From the NCBI GenBank assembly GCA_963931925.1, contig OZ007571.1:60638125-60702124 (forward strand): a DNA stretch of 64,000 bases. The letters run 5' to 3'. The number at the start of each line of letters is the position of its first letter. The stretch's first letter is position 1. The notes beneath the pieces were generated by a model that saw only the letters and a program-made list of their open reading frames with translations, was not told the DNA's origin and searched no databases. Both the position numbers and the translations under genes were made by a program. Below are positions 44,662-59,145 of this stretch, in pieces. The stretch comes from Onchidella celtica. Its lineage: Eukaryota > Mollusca > Gastropoda > Systellommatophora > Onchidiidae.

Positions 44662-45483
44662 ATGAGGAGGAGTCAAAAAGTAATGCAGTTTGTTTCATTG
44701 CTAGAATGGAAATAAACACATTAACAAGTATCAAATTGAAGCCATACATTAGAGGATGAGATTCCTACTTCTCAACAGTCTCCATCTCGCTGGATAGCCA
44801 CTGTCCACCTATTTAGTAAGGCCACGTATACCAAATTCGTAAAACTGAACAGGCTGATCATTGAGCCAACTTTCACCTTCTTTGTCATTTTCATAACGAT
44901 GACCTCTCGGAGCTTCTTTCATGGGACCAAAAAGGTGAAAGTGACAGCACCAAATCAGAATAAGATGGATGTGGCAGTGTTGTCCAGCCAAACTAGGTGA
45001 TTGCCTCCCTTGTCATGGTACTAGTTTCAGGGTGGGCATTGTCGTGGTGAAAAAGAGCTTTGTCCATTTCCAGATTGGGCCTCGCTCATCAAATTCTTTG
45101 CTTTCAGCCATTTTAGTGTCTCAGCGTATGCTTCATAGTTTATAGTCACTCTTCGTGGCAAAAAATCAATGAGAATTACACCTTGACTGTCCCAAAACAC
45201 AGTTGCTGTGATTTTTCTGATGATAATTCTCCTGATTGCTTTATGCATGTCACTAAAAACAACAGTGGTAAGAAAGTGGTAAGCAACTCCTCAGGTGGAG
45301 CGGGTAGACCTTCTCCCTTGGAATTACCAAAGTTAACCCAAAGCTAGTGAGGAATTTTGGTGTAGGATCAAATGTCATAAACTGCCAGTGGTATGGCATA
45401 GACATTAGTCAAAGATGTGACTGAGAAATCCTGAAGAAATGGCCGTTATGAGAAATATTCATGTCGAACCATTAAATTCATCT
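44662..45483 (-). mobile_element. Decayed mariner transposon (copy B)
   Basis: Counterpart of 1419-2240 with the same frameshifts and stops. Confidence 0.8.
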
Positions 45484-46154
45484 TTTTCGCTTTTAAGCAG
45501 AATGTGAAGTCTTCAACAGTTATCAGTTTGAAAAAAGGGCATACTGATTTCTCGTGCATTCATGCTAATTAGTTATGACATTATTTATGTTGTGTTTTAT
45601 TTTTGAAGTTTTGAATTGTTCTTCCCATACATTTTATTCTTTTTTTTTTTTCTTTATGGCCATCTCTAAACGTTATTATCCGGCCATATAAAATGCTGAA
45701 ACAGGGACATGATTTGATTCATAATATTGATTTGACTTTATACCTTTTCATAACTTAACATATCTGAATTCTGGGTCAAGATACAGAACTGTGGATTTGT
45801 ATGTGACCCCAAAATGACAACTATCAAAATACCAAATTGACTGCTCATTCACAGGCTTTGCATGATTTTATGATTATTTCCCTTGGTGTATAAAAAAAAA
45901 AAAAAGAACTGAAGTTTGATGGCATTGTGCAAATGCTTGTGAATTTTGTTTGCCTTCTTAGATTGTCCTTTTTTTTTTTCTTGTTTGTTTTAAGTCTCAA
46001 ATTTTGGACTCAGATTGAATGCAATTTTATAAAACTTTGCTTCTTAATATCATTATCATGAGACTTTGAAAAGGTTGACGCTTAAATATAATCAACTAAT
46101 AAGATGCACAATGCACACTCCAGGAGCATTTTCAGACAATTGAGGATTTTTCAT

Positions 46155-46371
46155 GGGGACACAGTGGTCTAGAGGCAAGGTGCTCACCTCTCATGCTGAA
46201 GATACCTGGTTCGAATCCCAGTTGGCGCAGGCATGTTGGAATTTTGGGATTTTTCTCATATTTTCCTGTCCTTGATCCTATGGGAGGTAGAATCGAGCAC
46301 CTTGTCTTCTCGGGTAAGGACGAAAAACACTAAGACAAATTTCCCAAATCGGATTAAACAAGTATACATAT
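46155..46371 (+). mobile_element. SINE family 1, internally deleted (copy B)
   Basis: Counterpart of 2912-3128. Confidence 0.8.
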
Positions 46372-46543
46372 TGCAAAATTTTTCAATGTAACACAGAGCA
46401 ATATAATTTGAGGCGGCGAATATTTAACTAATTTACAGTTTCAGTTTTGAAAAGAAGTAACTTGAAAAATGAAAAGAATTCCTAATTTACCAGACACAGA
46501 ATGTTTCCATTGTTCAACAATTCTCTCTTTCCTCAGATTCATC

Positions 46544-47990
46544 ATGGTGAACAGCTGAGCAGCATTTGGATGTTCAACTAGGCACAAGCCTAGGAGTAAG
46601 TCAGCAGAGACCAAAGCAGATGATCTCACATTTCATCGGTTTCCAAAAGAGCCAGTCCTTCATGAGAAATGCATCAGAGCTGTTAGAAGAAAAGATTTTA
46701 CTCCTACAAATTTTTCATTTATTTGCAGTGATCATTTCCTGCCATCTGATTATGATGAATATGGATTTCGTCGTATCCTAAATGACAGTGTTGTGCCATC
46801 TGTTTTCTCATTTCCTGAGGACCTGAAAAACATTAGACAGCTCCACGCCAAATTGTGTCAAGGAAAGCGAAGGATACCTGTCAGTGTCACCCAAAAAATG
46901 AAGTGAATGAAGCTACAGATATTCAGACTGCTCCATGCCAATCTTGTATCAGAAAAAATGTACCAAGGAAAGTAATAGATACCCGTCAGGTGACTAACAA
47001 AGTGGATAAGGTTACAGATACTGTGACTATTCCACGCAAACCTCGAAGCAGAAAAAGGGTACCAAGGAAATTTACAGATATTGTCCTGGGGACAAGGTGG
47101 TCTAGAAGCAAGGTGCTCGCCTCTCGTGCCAAGGGTCCTGGGTTCGAAACCCGGGCTGTGCAGGCATGCTGGAAATTTGGATTTTTCTCATATTTTTGTG
47201 TCCCTGATCCTATTGGGCGGGGGGGGGGGGGGGGGGGGGTGGGGTAGGATCGAGTACCTAGTCTTCTCGGATAAGGACGAAAAAATTCGCAGGGCCCGTG
47301 TGCACGTTAAAGATACCTTGGCAGTTGGAAATTGTAAAGAGCATTCCAAACAGACCACTGCCCAGGCAAAATTAAATTAAAATTCATCCCTACCAGTCCC
47401 TCCCCCTCCCCCTCATCTCCCCCACCCCCATACAAAAAAAAAACCAAAAAAAACGCCGACCGGCACTGCACTGTGGCGACGACGTGCCTGCTCCAGTTAT
47501 AACTGGGCAGCAATGGCACAAAGGCAAATTTCCCAAATGGGATTAAAGAGTTATACAAATACAAATACAAATACAAATACAAATATCTGTCACCTGACAA
47601 ATGAAATGAATGAAGGTATTGATATCTATCACCTGACCAATGAAGGGAGCAAAAGTACAGATCATAAATACCTGTCACGCGACAACTGAAGTTAAAGATA
47701 CTTGTCATGTGACAAATGAAGTTAAAGATACTTGTCACCTGACAAATGAAGTGAATGAGGGTACAGATATCTGTGGCAGGACAAACAAAGTGAATGATTC
47801 ATTTGAAAATGACCAGACATACGTTTTAAATGAAACCAGTGCCAAGGCAGTGAAACAAACAAAAACCATTGAGGACCTTGAACTACAAGTAAAATCTCTT
47901 CAGAGAAAACTCAAAGTGAAGCAGCAAGAAGTGAAGAAAGCTAAAAAGAAACAAAAAAGACTTAGTGATCTTTTTAAAAAATGTAAATAA
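46544..47990 (+). pseudogene. THAP zinc-finger pseudogene (copy B)
   Basis: Carries the same TGA in place of the first zinc-ligand Cys (46556-46558), the same frameshift, the same SINE insertion and the same coiled-coil end as A. The coiled coil differs by one residue (LSDLF for LSDLL). All disabling lesions therefore predate the A/B duplication. Confidence 0.88.
47088..47584 (+). mobile_element. SINE family 1 in THAP pseudogene (copy B)
   Basis: Counterpart of 3845-4331 with a longer internal poly-G tract (about 47218-47239). Confidence 0.85.
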
Positions 47991-50456
47991 GTTTATAAAT
48001 TACATATTCTTACCTTTGCTGACCTTATTTCATCTTGTAAAATGTATTTTTAACAAAAATCTGAAAACGAATTAAAGAAAGAGATGGAGAGAGTGAGAAA
48101 GACAGAGGGGGGAAGGGGGTTGTCTTAATACCTCTTTGACAAATGAAGTGAATGAAAGAGTACAGATACTTTTCATCAATTTTATTTGAATTACATGATA
48201 TCCTTTTACTTTATACGTAGTGAACATTTCAGTATCCATATATATTACAATTACCATATTGCAATAGATCTGAGGTTGAGAGATTTGATGTTCAAAAGGT
48301 TTTCTGCTTTCCAGGAATATTTTCTCTGCTTCCAGTCAGACAACAGTCACCTCACTAAAATGTGCAATGTTATGATTAACAGTTCAGAATCTTGGAAAAT
48401 GTTGAGCATTGTGTGGCTTTCTTTACATGCAAAATTCTATGCTTTGAAATTGTTTTATTATTCTATCCATTATATGTCAACAGTGAGACATTATTATATG
48501 AAATTACATGTACATGTATCAACACAGCATTGAAGCAACGACCAGTCCATTTGTATAAAACACACATTGATTTCCATTTTTTCCTCTCATTCCCACTGAT
48601 AGTGCAAAGGTTACTAAGTGAACGACTCAGGAGGATTGGTATCCACTGTTGAACAGTTATGTCAGCAAGAAAAATGTTACTCACTACTTATCTATTAGTT
48701 AAGGTGAAATGATTTTATTGTGCATAAATATTTTAATAAGTGTTTTACTCTGTAAAATATGCAGTCAGTTGCCTATTACTGGTCAGTCAAGTTCTTTTCT
48801 CATTTTGTAATTTACCTTAACTCACACTGGTATTATTAAACCACTGATTTGGAAATGGAATAACCAGGTGGAAAATCAGATCATTTCATTTTAGACTGGC
48901 ATTTTCCTGTTTCTTCACATAATCACTGCTCTACACTAATGGCATAAGTTATTTTTTGACATTTTTGAGATATTAAGAAAAAACTGTTTCTTTTCCTGTC
49001 ATTTGGTAATTCATGCCATTATGGTTGTATTTGATTATCAGATTTTTCTATTGGTGTATTTCTTTATCTATACTATTATCTGATAGCCCTCATGCTCAGG
49101 AATACAGTGAACAGTCAGTTGCCTTGTGGCATAAGTCTGACAAATGCCATAAGCATAGAGAGTGAGTTTTGTGAATTTGTCATGATTGTAAACCTGTTTA
49201 GTCCTGTTGTTGAGAATTTTCTTTTGTTTTCTTCTTTTCCTTTTTAATAAAGTCAGAAAAACTGAACTGCTGAATCGGAAACTGACTCTGTCCTCATCAA
49301 GGTTGCATGCTGACCAGGCCTGGATAGTATATAAGCCATTGTTAAAAGGTGACCTAACTATGTGATATTCTGATCATAGTTTGACAGGTGAAGAATTAAA
49401 AGAATGGAACAGGGAAAAGCAATAATAACTGACTAAACGAATGAAGTAAGTCAGAATTTTAAACACTGTTACTATCAACCACAAGGACATACATGTAGTT
49501 CACAATCAAACAAAGGTTTTCATAGCACAGACATCAGTATATTAAAGATTTGTATTCTCTTTCATACTGATAATTCAAAATCAAAAGTGCATACAGCACA
49601 GTCTTTAGGTGATAATGCTTTGATGGCTTTATACTGATCTGCTTGCCAGCAGTATGTGAAAATATGTAGCATCAAGGTTTTGAGCTCTGTAGTAATTTTA
49701 AGCTCTGAAATGAGCTCATCCTGTATGCCCTGCAGCTCAATCTTCTCAAGATGTTTCTTGCCATTGGTGGACACGTAGTCCCATTTCTGCCATATTACAA
49801 AGCTGGCTATAATCGCAAAAATCTTGACAGGTCTTCAATTAAAATTCGCTAGGCTGCCAGATACCCGAGTGTGGACAAATCCGAATATTCCAATTATTAA
49901 TTAAAATAAAAATTGAATAATCTAGTGCTTTGATCTCTAAAGATTTAGGATAACATTGATCAATTTGGTGACAATGTAATTTGAAAAAAGGGCTTATTTG
50001 AAGGTATCGCTATTTTACCAAGAGCTTCAGTTTTGTTCTTTTATTAAAATAAGTATAACATATGCTGTGACTTGGAACCACTATAAAAACTGTAGGCATG
50101 TTCTAGTGTATGGATTTAGTGTTCATTAAAGTTGTCTTTATACTTAACATCAGAATTATTTTTCTACATTTCCCATCCTCTCAGTTATCTCTTTTGTTTT
50201 TTGTCAGCGTTTTTGCTGTTGTTCCCCCTGAATTGTTGCTTGCAGATGCATCCATTGGCATAATTACACTATGTGAATGCACTTTGTAAGTTGCATGTTA
50301 CTTGACTCCAGTTCAAGTGCACAAAGTAGCTTGCAAGTGGGAGTATTACAAACCATGTTCTCAACCCAATTTTGACCTTGGAGGCTGTACAATCTGTTGT
50401 TCTTTACAAAAAGAGCAAAAAACTCCCTTGCTTTATTTACAATGTCAATTCATATT
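47991..50456. other. No gene seen (copy B flank)
   Basis: Counterpart of 4738-7206; a 3-bp deletion near 48660 is one of the few differences outside simple repeats. Confidence 0.5.
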
Positions 50457-50706
50457 GAGGGGTGCTTGTGCAAACACTGTAAATCGAAAATTTTCGAATT
50501 TTGTTTTTTTGCATATTATATTCTGTTTCACCTTGGTAAGTACTACATTTTGACTCAATGCAAATTCCATTATCAAATTACTTGATCTAATTATTGATGA
50601 GGATTTAAAGGTCGTAATAGACATTTGATACTTCATATCAAACTTTCAAATCGCTCTCCTGTAAAGTTTACAAAACTGGCAATACGGTCTTTGCGTAGGC
50701 ACCTTT
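50457..50706 (+). mobile_element. MITE-like element M1 (copy B)
   Basis: Counterpart of 7207-7456. Confidence 0.6.
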
Positions 50707-52388
50707 TGATGATAAAGTTATACAATTAAGAGCATTTTTGCAAAACTTGGTTTGTCCACTTTCGATAAAATTTGAATTGGCACTAATTCAAGTAATATAT
50801 AATACAAGTGGAAGTCCATTACTTCCTCTCTTGATTCTTCCAATTTGTCAGAGCCGCTTGCTTCTTACCTTAAGAGAACTGTAAACTTGAGACATGTTTG
50901 TTGTTTCAGTGGAGGGATCTACAGCTTTTCCAAACACTGCCCAGTCTACCACGCCCAATGTTGTCTTTCTAACATGCAGTCCTACTGGAACAAAATGTCT
51001 CTCCCTTAGCAAAAAAGTGGTTATGTGGATTGTCTTACTGTCTTGGTCCCACTGAGCCCTGTGTTAACAATGGCTGAAAATGGCCATCTTTTAATAAAAT
51101 GACAACTTTTGATACATGAAAAACATGTAATTATTTAAAACAAAATTTGAGTGTAATATCATTCAGTTTAATCCTTACTTGAAAGAATTACAATAATCTA
51201 AAATAACAATGTACATAATCACCTTTGGAAATTACAGCTATGCTTATTTTCTGCGATCGTCTCACATGGAAACAATGCACTCAAAAGTGGTCTTGCCCAT
51301 TTTGCTTTGACTAAACGAGGGACTAGTAGACCTGGCCTTTTTGTTTATTCTAATTTTTTTTAGATCTTTATACTGGTTAATTTTCATAGTTATGTTTGGA
51401 TATAATGTACATACAGCCTACCCTGAAAATAGCAATTCCAACACCATTGTATTGTTTGTCATTTATTTAAGGGTTGGCACTTGTTCCTGAGAGTGGACGT
51501 AAATTACATTGTTATTTTATGTCAATCACATTTGAATTTGTGTAAATTGCATATGTGTATTAATTATTACATTATATTGTTGTAGGACTTGTGAAGGGCT
51601 TGTGTCCAGTTTCCTGTAACTTGAATAAACTGTATATTATGGTGGAATATATTTTGGGGATTAATTTTTGCTATGGTATGTGTGTCAGGCATTGATATGT
51701 TCTATTCCCCCATCCACTTCCTTTTTGGCTCACTGCTAACTTTTCTTCATCTTCATATTCCTTCACTAATCATGAGCTTTGTCTTTTATCTGTCAGTCAT
51801 CTCATCACAAATTTCTTCTTCCTTCCTTCACCATGTTTTCATCACCTCTTTCCCTCCATCCCTCTCTGTGTTTTTAAATCATCCTTTTTCCAAGTCTGAT
51901 TGTCAGTGTCACACTCCATCTTTTTCTACCACCTGCATCCTCTCCCTTGTCTTCTCTGTCCCATTTTTCAGTCTTTGCCTGTCACCTCTATATAATATTG
52001 CATTTTCTTTCTAAATCTCTTCTCTTTCAACAGTCTTCCCTCTTCGTGACTTTCAGTTTCACCCTTTTCTCTTCCTTCTTCTGTCTAAGGGTAATGAGAG
52101 TTTGTACTTGTGCAATGTCCCTTTAGTCATGTCCTGGGGAGGTTTGGGGGGGGGGGGGGTATAATTTTTATATTGTGAACAAATCATGAGAAACTTGAAT
52201 GTTAATTAGATCTAGTAATCATTAAAAAAAACAAGAACACAAACTTTTGGGATTCTGGGAAGTTTTTCCAGCACATAGATACAGGTACATTATATATTAC
52301 GGTGCATACTGTGCCAGTTTCAAGACAAGAAAAAAGAGTATGAATAAAGGAATGAATTAATAAAAAAAAAATGAAAATGATATAAATA
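50707..52388. other. No gene seen; pyrimidine-rich tract (copy B)
   Basis: Counterpart of 7457-9139. Confidence 0.5.
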
Positions 52389-52948
52389 CAGTAGTCTCCG
52401 TCTAAGAACTCGCCGCCTTAGAACCCGATCCGCCTTAGAACCCGCTGTTGCCGCGAAACCGAATTTTTTCACTATAATTTACATGCGTAAGAACCCGCTC
52501 TGAAACGAAAAATCCGCCTAAGAACCCGGCATTTGACCGTGAGACAAGCACACTTTTACGTAAAATGTCCATATTAAACGCAAAATTCTCTTTCAAGTTG
52601 ACGGAATAGAACAAAGTCACAGAGTACAGTGAAAAAGAACAGGTGGAGGGAAGGTAGGGGGAGGCGAATCGTACAAAGGGTGGAGCCCAGTTACGTCTTT
52701 CGTGTGCAAGCAGGCCACTCCTAGACTAAATTAGCATAGTCATTACCTAACATCTATTGTTGTCTGACTCGAGGGGCAGAATTTTATACGTAATTGACCA
52801 CGCGCTAGGTTTGCATGGCACATGTACTTGTACTGAGGGCTGTATGTGGTTATTACACATGGTATCACTGGGCCTCGTGTTGTATCCGCCTAAGAGCCCG
52901 GTCCGCCTAAGAACCCGCTTTTTCTGTCTTCTTAGGCGGAGACTACTG
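52389..52948. mobile_element. Pogo/Tigger-like MITE M2 (copy B)
   Basis: Counterpart of 9140-9698, TA on both sides. Confidence 0.8.
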
Positions 52949-53863
52949 TATTACGATGAAGAAACTGACAGTAAGACCAAGGCCTACATGTCTATCTAGT
53001 AGGCCTTGAGTAAGACTGATAATAATGATCTGGCAGAGCAACTGTGACATGTAATGTGTAGTTGGGGAAAGGGGGAGGGGGTGAAGGTGGGAAGGGACAA
53101 GAGAAATCTGAGTATAGTATCGTCAATACAGTTTCCAAGTGGCCTGTGTTCATTTTGTGCAAAAATCGAGTTAGTTTCTGCCATCATTGGACTACAGTTG
53201 ACATCTGGTAGGGCCTGTTAAATACACCACCTATTAATTTCTCGTCTATACACTGTCTATGAGTAGGCGAAAATACTCAGCATTTCTATATTATTAACTA
53301 TATTCAGAAGAGATCAAACTTTGAAGTCAAATTTCTCACAAGTGGAGAATGTACAAGTTGTATACTAGGATTACGATAATCAGTGACTAGAATAAGTCGA
53401 AGAGATGAAAATAAAAGACAGAATGGATGGGAGGAAATTTGAATGAATAAGGCTATGCTTAAATTTAGCTGAGCAATCTAAACACTGTATGTATCCAAGA
53501 AATTAGGAAGACGAGAAAACTAGACAGTGTTAATTTACTCATTCGTGGTGCATGTAAAGTTTAAATTTGATCATTTAAAATGGACACAAAAACATAATGC
53601 AAATCAGTACAGTAGTGAAACATACATATATAATGAATAAAATGAAGTACAATGAAATAATAATTCATGCATATTTTGTTTTAATGCATGGTATAATCCT
53701 TTCTCGTCATCTTGTGCAGGCAAAGTTGTGAAGAAACATATTGTTTCCAGATGCTAGGAAGAGACACATTATATGTAATAGTAATTAAGAAAAAATAATA
53801 ATACGAAATAAATAAAATAAATGATTGATTTTGAAAGGTTGTTGCTAAGGGACCGTAGTCTAC
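52949..53863. other. No gene seen (copy B)
   Basis: Counterpart of 9699-10604. Confidence 0.5.
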
Positions 53864-54024
53864 CCAGAGAGTAACCCTGAGGAAATCCGACCTGTAGGAT
53901 TGACCTCAAGTTTTGCAGGTAGGAATGCCGACGTTTGATGTAGGAAGCCCACCCCTATAAAGGTAATCTTACCAAATCTACGTCGGATTGGCGTAAGGTG
54001 GCTGGCTAGGTATTATAAAGCCGA
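53864..54024. repeat. Short dispersed repeat R (copy B)
   Basis: Counterpart of 10605-10765. Confidence 0.6.
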
Positions 54025-54748
54025 ACAGAGAAAACACTGAGTTGTGCTCACTGCCCACCTGTAGCTTATGATGTAAAATACTGCTGTTCCCTAACAACAT
54101 CCATGCTGAACATTTTTCCTAACACAGTAAAGTTCAAGTTGAATGGACAGAAACAGGGTGGCAGGTGGGACCAAGCATATAAACTGCATTTAGTCTGCAG
54201 TCTCAGGCAGGACAATGTACAAGGTTACAAGAGTCAAACGTGAGGTGGGGGGGGGGGGGAATAGGCAATCGATCGTGGCGAGTTAATAGTCTGTGTATTT
54301 TATTTTTAAAAAAAAAAACATAACTTGATTATTATCTTCACTTGACTTTTTCTTTTCGCTTCACAATTTGTTTCCGACGTCATGGAAATGTACTGCTGCG
54401 CTCTGTGGGAGTAGGTGAGTATATAATTATGATTTAAAAATAAAGAGAGATCGCAACACACTCAGGTAGAGCATTGGGAAAGAGTGAGCGTCTTCTTGAT
54501 CACCAACATCAAAGCTAATTTAATTCAGTCCCTCACACATTTCTCAACCACTCGTGCATTATTCTGCACACTCGTTGATAGCCTACTTTATTCACCGGTA
54601 CTCAAGAACACACTCACATTGCATTGGCTGTATTATTAAAATTAAGTTTGTAACCAACGGTGTGAGTCACGGTTTTTCCAGTGAAATGGTGTTGAAAACG
54701 TTATCGCCTCATGCTATCCCGTCATACTTTTTTTTTTTAATTCTTCAG

Positions 54749-54839
54749 AACCACGGAAAGGGTCAGTTTTGTGAGTGCAGTGATGTTTTTGATTCTATAA
54801 AAGCTAAACTTGTTTCAGTGACAGACGAATTATGGTTAA
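54749..54839 (+). pseudogene. Candidate small exon (copy B)
   Basis: Counterpart of 11518-11607 with the same lost donor. The poly-T before it is shorter by one to two bases. Confidence 0.25.
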
Positions 54840-55090
54840 AGGCACGTCCAGTGTGTTTTTCAAGGAGTTCTACTACATGGATGTGCACTACACGCGCCTT
54901 ACGCAACCCTTTCCAGCAGTAAGGAAAGCCTATGAAGCAGTGGAGATTTTAAAGCTTTAGTTGCAGTCAATAGTGGTGTTTTTGTCTGCACAGCATGACA
55001 TGGTGAGCTTTTAGGGATTGATGGCAGGTAGGGCTGTTTATTTGATCATAAGATTTAGTACATTTTTTTGTTTTGTTAATGAAAACTTGG

Positions 55091-55198
<108 letters not shown>

Positions 55199-56114
55199 GC
55201 GGAAAGGGGAGGGGGTGTCTAGGGTTAAGCTTAATGAACGCGAATCTTTTCAAAATCAATTTCGACAACCTGCCACCTTATACTGGAACTGACCAAACAT
55301 TAAAGAGCTCTGGGAGCTCCTTTGAGACGTTTATTTTACACTGTCATTTTGAAAGGCTTTAGCCTATTATGTTGTAACTTGTGCACAGTTCATCTGTAGG
55401 ACCAGACAAAAAAAAAATTATGTCAGCATTAAGAAAACCCTACTGGATTTTCAACACCGTTGACATACCACTCATCTGCTAAGGTCAAATTTAATTTACG
55501 TAACAGAATAAATTACGATACACTGAAAAGTATAAAAGAAAAAAGAATTGTCTCGTTAATTTTAACTGTATTAAAAACATTATCAATAGGTTGAGTGTTA
55601 ATTTGTATTTCACTATTTTGATAAAAATACAGATCAAATAAGACGCTAAAACGAAATCAAAACCATGCATACTGTAAAATGATTGTGGTCATCTATATCT
55701 AATACATGTGCCATTGTCCGCTTTTCATCAATGTGACGGATTTGACAGTAACCTGAACTAGAGAGAAAAGATCTATATGTATTAGATTTTGAGACAAGGT
55801 AAGCGTTACTGACGAAAATGGTTCAATGGTTAAATATTTTCTGGCACCGGCTGATTATCTCATCACTACTTGAAAGTACCTGGCTCTTCTTTATTTTAAT
55901 TTTAGATAAGGCTGACGAATGGAGAACAGATCTCCAGCGTTTTTACACTTCCTTTTGTGATGGCCAACTGGCAAAGGATGATGTTGGCTCGATTTAATCT
56001 CTGGTAAAGTTCACCATATTTATGGCTTATATAATTGATATATTTATGTAACGTGTATAACTGATAAAGGGAAGGAATCCGAGAAAATAGCAATATTTGA
56101 AGAGAAAAGCCATT
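55199..56114. other. No gene seen; right end of copy B
   Basis: Counterpart of 11884-12799. Confidence 0.5.
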
Positions 56115-56307
56115 AACTCCCTTTTATTAACCCCCCCCCCCCCCAAATATACTTACTTGTTCTCTTCTGTTTTATCTAATTCTGTTACATTCTGAAGCCT
56201 AGTAAAATGTTTGTACCGCACAACGATAAATAAAAAATAGGGCACAACAAGCACAGATGGAGCTCCTTCAGAAAACTAACAAATCTAACATTGTTGACGT
56301 TGTCTCC

Positions 56308-56460
56308 TCGCAGCTGGTAACCCTGTGGAAATCTGACACTTAGGAATAATGTCAAGTTCACACATTGGAGTGTCATTGTTCCTATGTTCCTGTGTAGATC
56401 CCCTGGTTATGACATTGCGCTGACATCAGTCTGATGTAGGGAATCCATTCTTATGGTAAG
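56308..56460. repeat. Short dispersed repeat R, truncated
   Basis: Starts CAGCTGGTAACCCTGTGGAA and is cut after ATTCTTATGGTAAG compared with 25555-25735. Confidence 0.55.
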
Positions 56461-56761
56461 CTTGATTTTCAGTAGGATCGAGGTCTAGATTTCCTGATGA
56501 GTTCCTGATGTCTTTAACTCTTACAATTTTTTGCAAACTGCCTCAATATTTCTTTTTGTTTCTGGTTAAAAGAGTAAGCAGTAGGGGCAGCGATTGGTAA
56601 CAGGGATAAAGACAGATTAGAAATTGGTTTAGGGTTAGCTTTAAAGATTGACTGGGTGATCCAGAACATTTCCCGTTCTAATTATTTTGATGCTGTGATG
56701 GCAGTGTAGTGGTTTTAAAAAAATGCATAGTGAATTAAAAGCTTCAGATTGTCATGATGTA

Positions 56762-57680
56762 AGTGTAAGTGATCAAAGTATTTTGAATCATTTATGTTCT
56801 AGTTTGTAATGTGGTCAAGTAACCTTAACTTTTTATTTTGTTAAAAGACCCATTAAATAGTGTAATTTGATGCCATCTTTACCAAACATTTTCAAGTGTA
56901 GTTTTTAGAATAGTTTACAACATATCCTTTGTGTGGTGTTTAATAAAATAGTTAGCATCTTTTGCAAACTAGAACAAAGTCTGAATATCGCTTGTGGGTG
57001 TTCCTTAAGAAAGGGGAATAGCCTATATTTCATCTCTTTGAATCTTTGCGCACAATTTCTATGACGCTTGCATACATGAATTCTCACGTGTAGATAGCAT
57101 GCATCTTATTTAATGCACAGTTTTAATTTCTGATTGATTAAGAAAATAACATTCTTTTACAAGGCTTTGAAAAGATGAACTCATGCGGCTCACTCGACCA
57201 TATGATGCCAGGTTTCACTAATGTTCACAAATGATATGTGATAAATGCAGTAGATCACCTTTCCTTCATGTAAGTGATCAAAGTATTTTGAATCATTTCA
57301 TGTTCTAGTTTCTACAGGGGTCAAGTAACATTAACTCTTTATATTGATGCCAACTGGACAATACATTTTCAAGTGTAGTTCTTAGAATGTTTTACAACAT
57401 ATTCTTTATCCACCTGCACCAGAAAAAAGAGTATCGGTCGTTGTTTGGTAGGTGTTTACTAAAATAATTAGCATCATTTGGCCAAACTGGAACAAAGCAT
57501 AGTCCCATCTGGTGGTCGCTTGTGTCTGTATTGTAAGAAAACGGAATGGATCTTCGCATGGAAGTCTTATGAAGCTTACACATATAAATTCACATATGTA
57601 GATAGCTTGTGTTTTATTTAATGCCCACTTTTAATTTCTGGTTGATTGAACTAATAACATTCTGTTTCAAGGCAGCCCAC
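56762..57680. repeat. Two tandem copies of the ~0.5-kb unit
   Basis: GTAAGTGATCAAAGTATTTT recurs near 56766 and 57271. Counterpart of 26052-27010. Confidence 0.72.
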
Positions 57681-58473
57681 CCAGCCAAATGAGGCCTGGT
57701 TTCTGGATGGAAACACTGGATCTGGCAGTGCATTTCGCTTTTTCATAGTACAGCTGAAAAAAGTTGGAATTTTTTTAAGGCACCTAGCCAGACAAGGATA
57801 TCCTCATTCATTGAATCAGCACATATCAGTTACTGTATGCATGAACTTGTTTTGCATCATGTTTTGCATCATGGCACAGGCTTAATAGAGTATACGGCCA
57901 CCTACGTGTAAAACTCAAATTTGGTCGGTATGCATGGACAAAATTTACACCTACCCCTTCCTATGCATCAATTGCCACTTACCGCTGCAACAAAAATTGT
58001 CATTACACATGCACAGAACTTGCGTTGGCCAATCCCAGCCACTTGATACTGTGACAAATTCAATCACACCTACGCAGAAATGATGTAAGCAAAGTGGAGG
58101 CTGCTGACTGTGAGGCGAATAGTGCAGACACTTTGGCATTTGTTGTAGCGTGTTCTTGCTGTTTATCATCTCATGGTTTGAAATGGAGCAAACAAAGAAA
58201 GTAACTAATATTTTATCCCACAATATTATCATTTTGGGAAGTGGAAACTTTTTTTGTTTAAGTTAAAATTGATGAGGAAAATTTCTTTTTTCCTCTCTTC
58301 CATACTTCTTGAAAACATTAAATCCACGTTGGGGACAGCATCAGCGATGGATTTTGAAGTTTCATTTTCATTAGTAACAGAAGTTGCAACTTTGCTAATT
58401 AGAATTATAACCCTCAATCAAATAAGGATAGCAGAGTTGACACGGAGCGGGAAAAATTAAATGTTTCTCTTAA
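57681..58473. other. No gene seen
   Basis: Counterpart of 27011-27802. Confidence 0.5.
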
Positions 58474-59145
58474 CTTTTCTTAATTTTAGGTAGATCTCTA
58501 TCAAATTCCGGACTAAATACATTGAGTCAATTGCACAAATTCTGTTGAAAAGGCATATTTATATTTTCTTTGTAGACCTGTAAGGCGGCAGTATAAGATT
58601 TGTTCTTTCAGGATTGATGGTGATAGCGATCGGGCTTAATAGCAAATGCCACTTTCGTATGCTCGTTAAGCACTACCTAGCCGATTTAGACATTTGGACA
58701 GTGTAAAGTTACAAACCCCTTTGTATGTGTATGTAGGCCTATGGAAAGCTCTGACATGCCGATTAGTGTTTTGCACCGACGGGTTGGGTCTATCCACCAT
58801 ATAATCGGCTTCTCTTATCTTTTCTTAATTTTAGGTAGATCTCTATCAAATTTTGGACTAAAAACGTTGAGTCAATTATACAAATTCTGGTTGAAAAGGC
58901 ATTATTTTCTTAGTAAATCTGTAAGGCGGCAATAGGATTTGTTCTTTCAGGATTGATGGTGATAGGGGTCGGGCTTAATAGCAGACGTCACTATTGTATG
59001 CTCGTTAAGCACTACCTAGCCGATTTAGTCATTTGGACAAAGTGTCAAGTTACAAACCCCTTTGTATGTGTATGTGGGCTTATGGAAAGCTCTGGCATGC
59101 CGATCAGTGTTTTGCACTGATGTGTTGGGTCTATCCACCATATAA
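58474..59145 (+). repeat. Two tandem exon-like ~0.33-kb units
   Basis: Units start near 58474 and 58815 with TTTTAGGTAGATCTCTATC. Each ends in a TATGGAAAGCTCTG-type segment (58740 and 59081) related to the exon at 62697. The SINEs and third unit seen in C are absent. Confidence 0.72.
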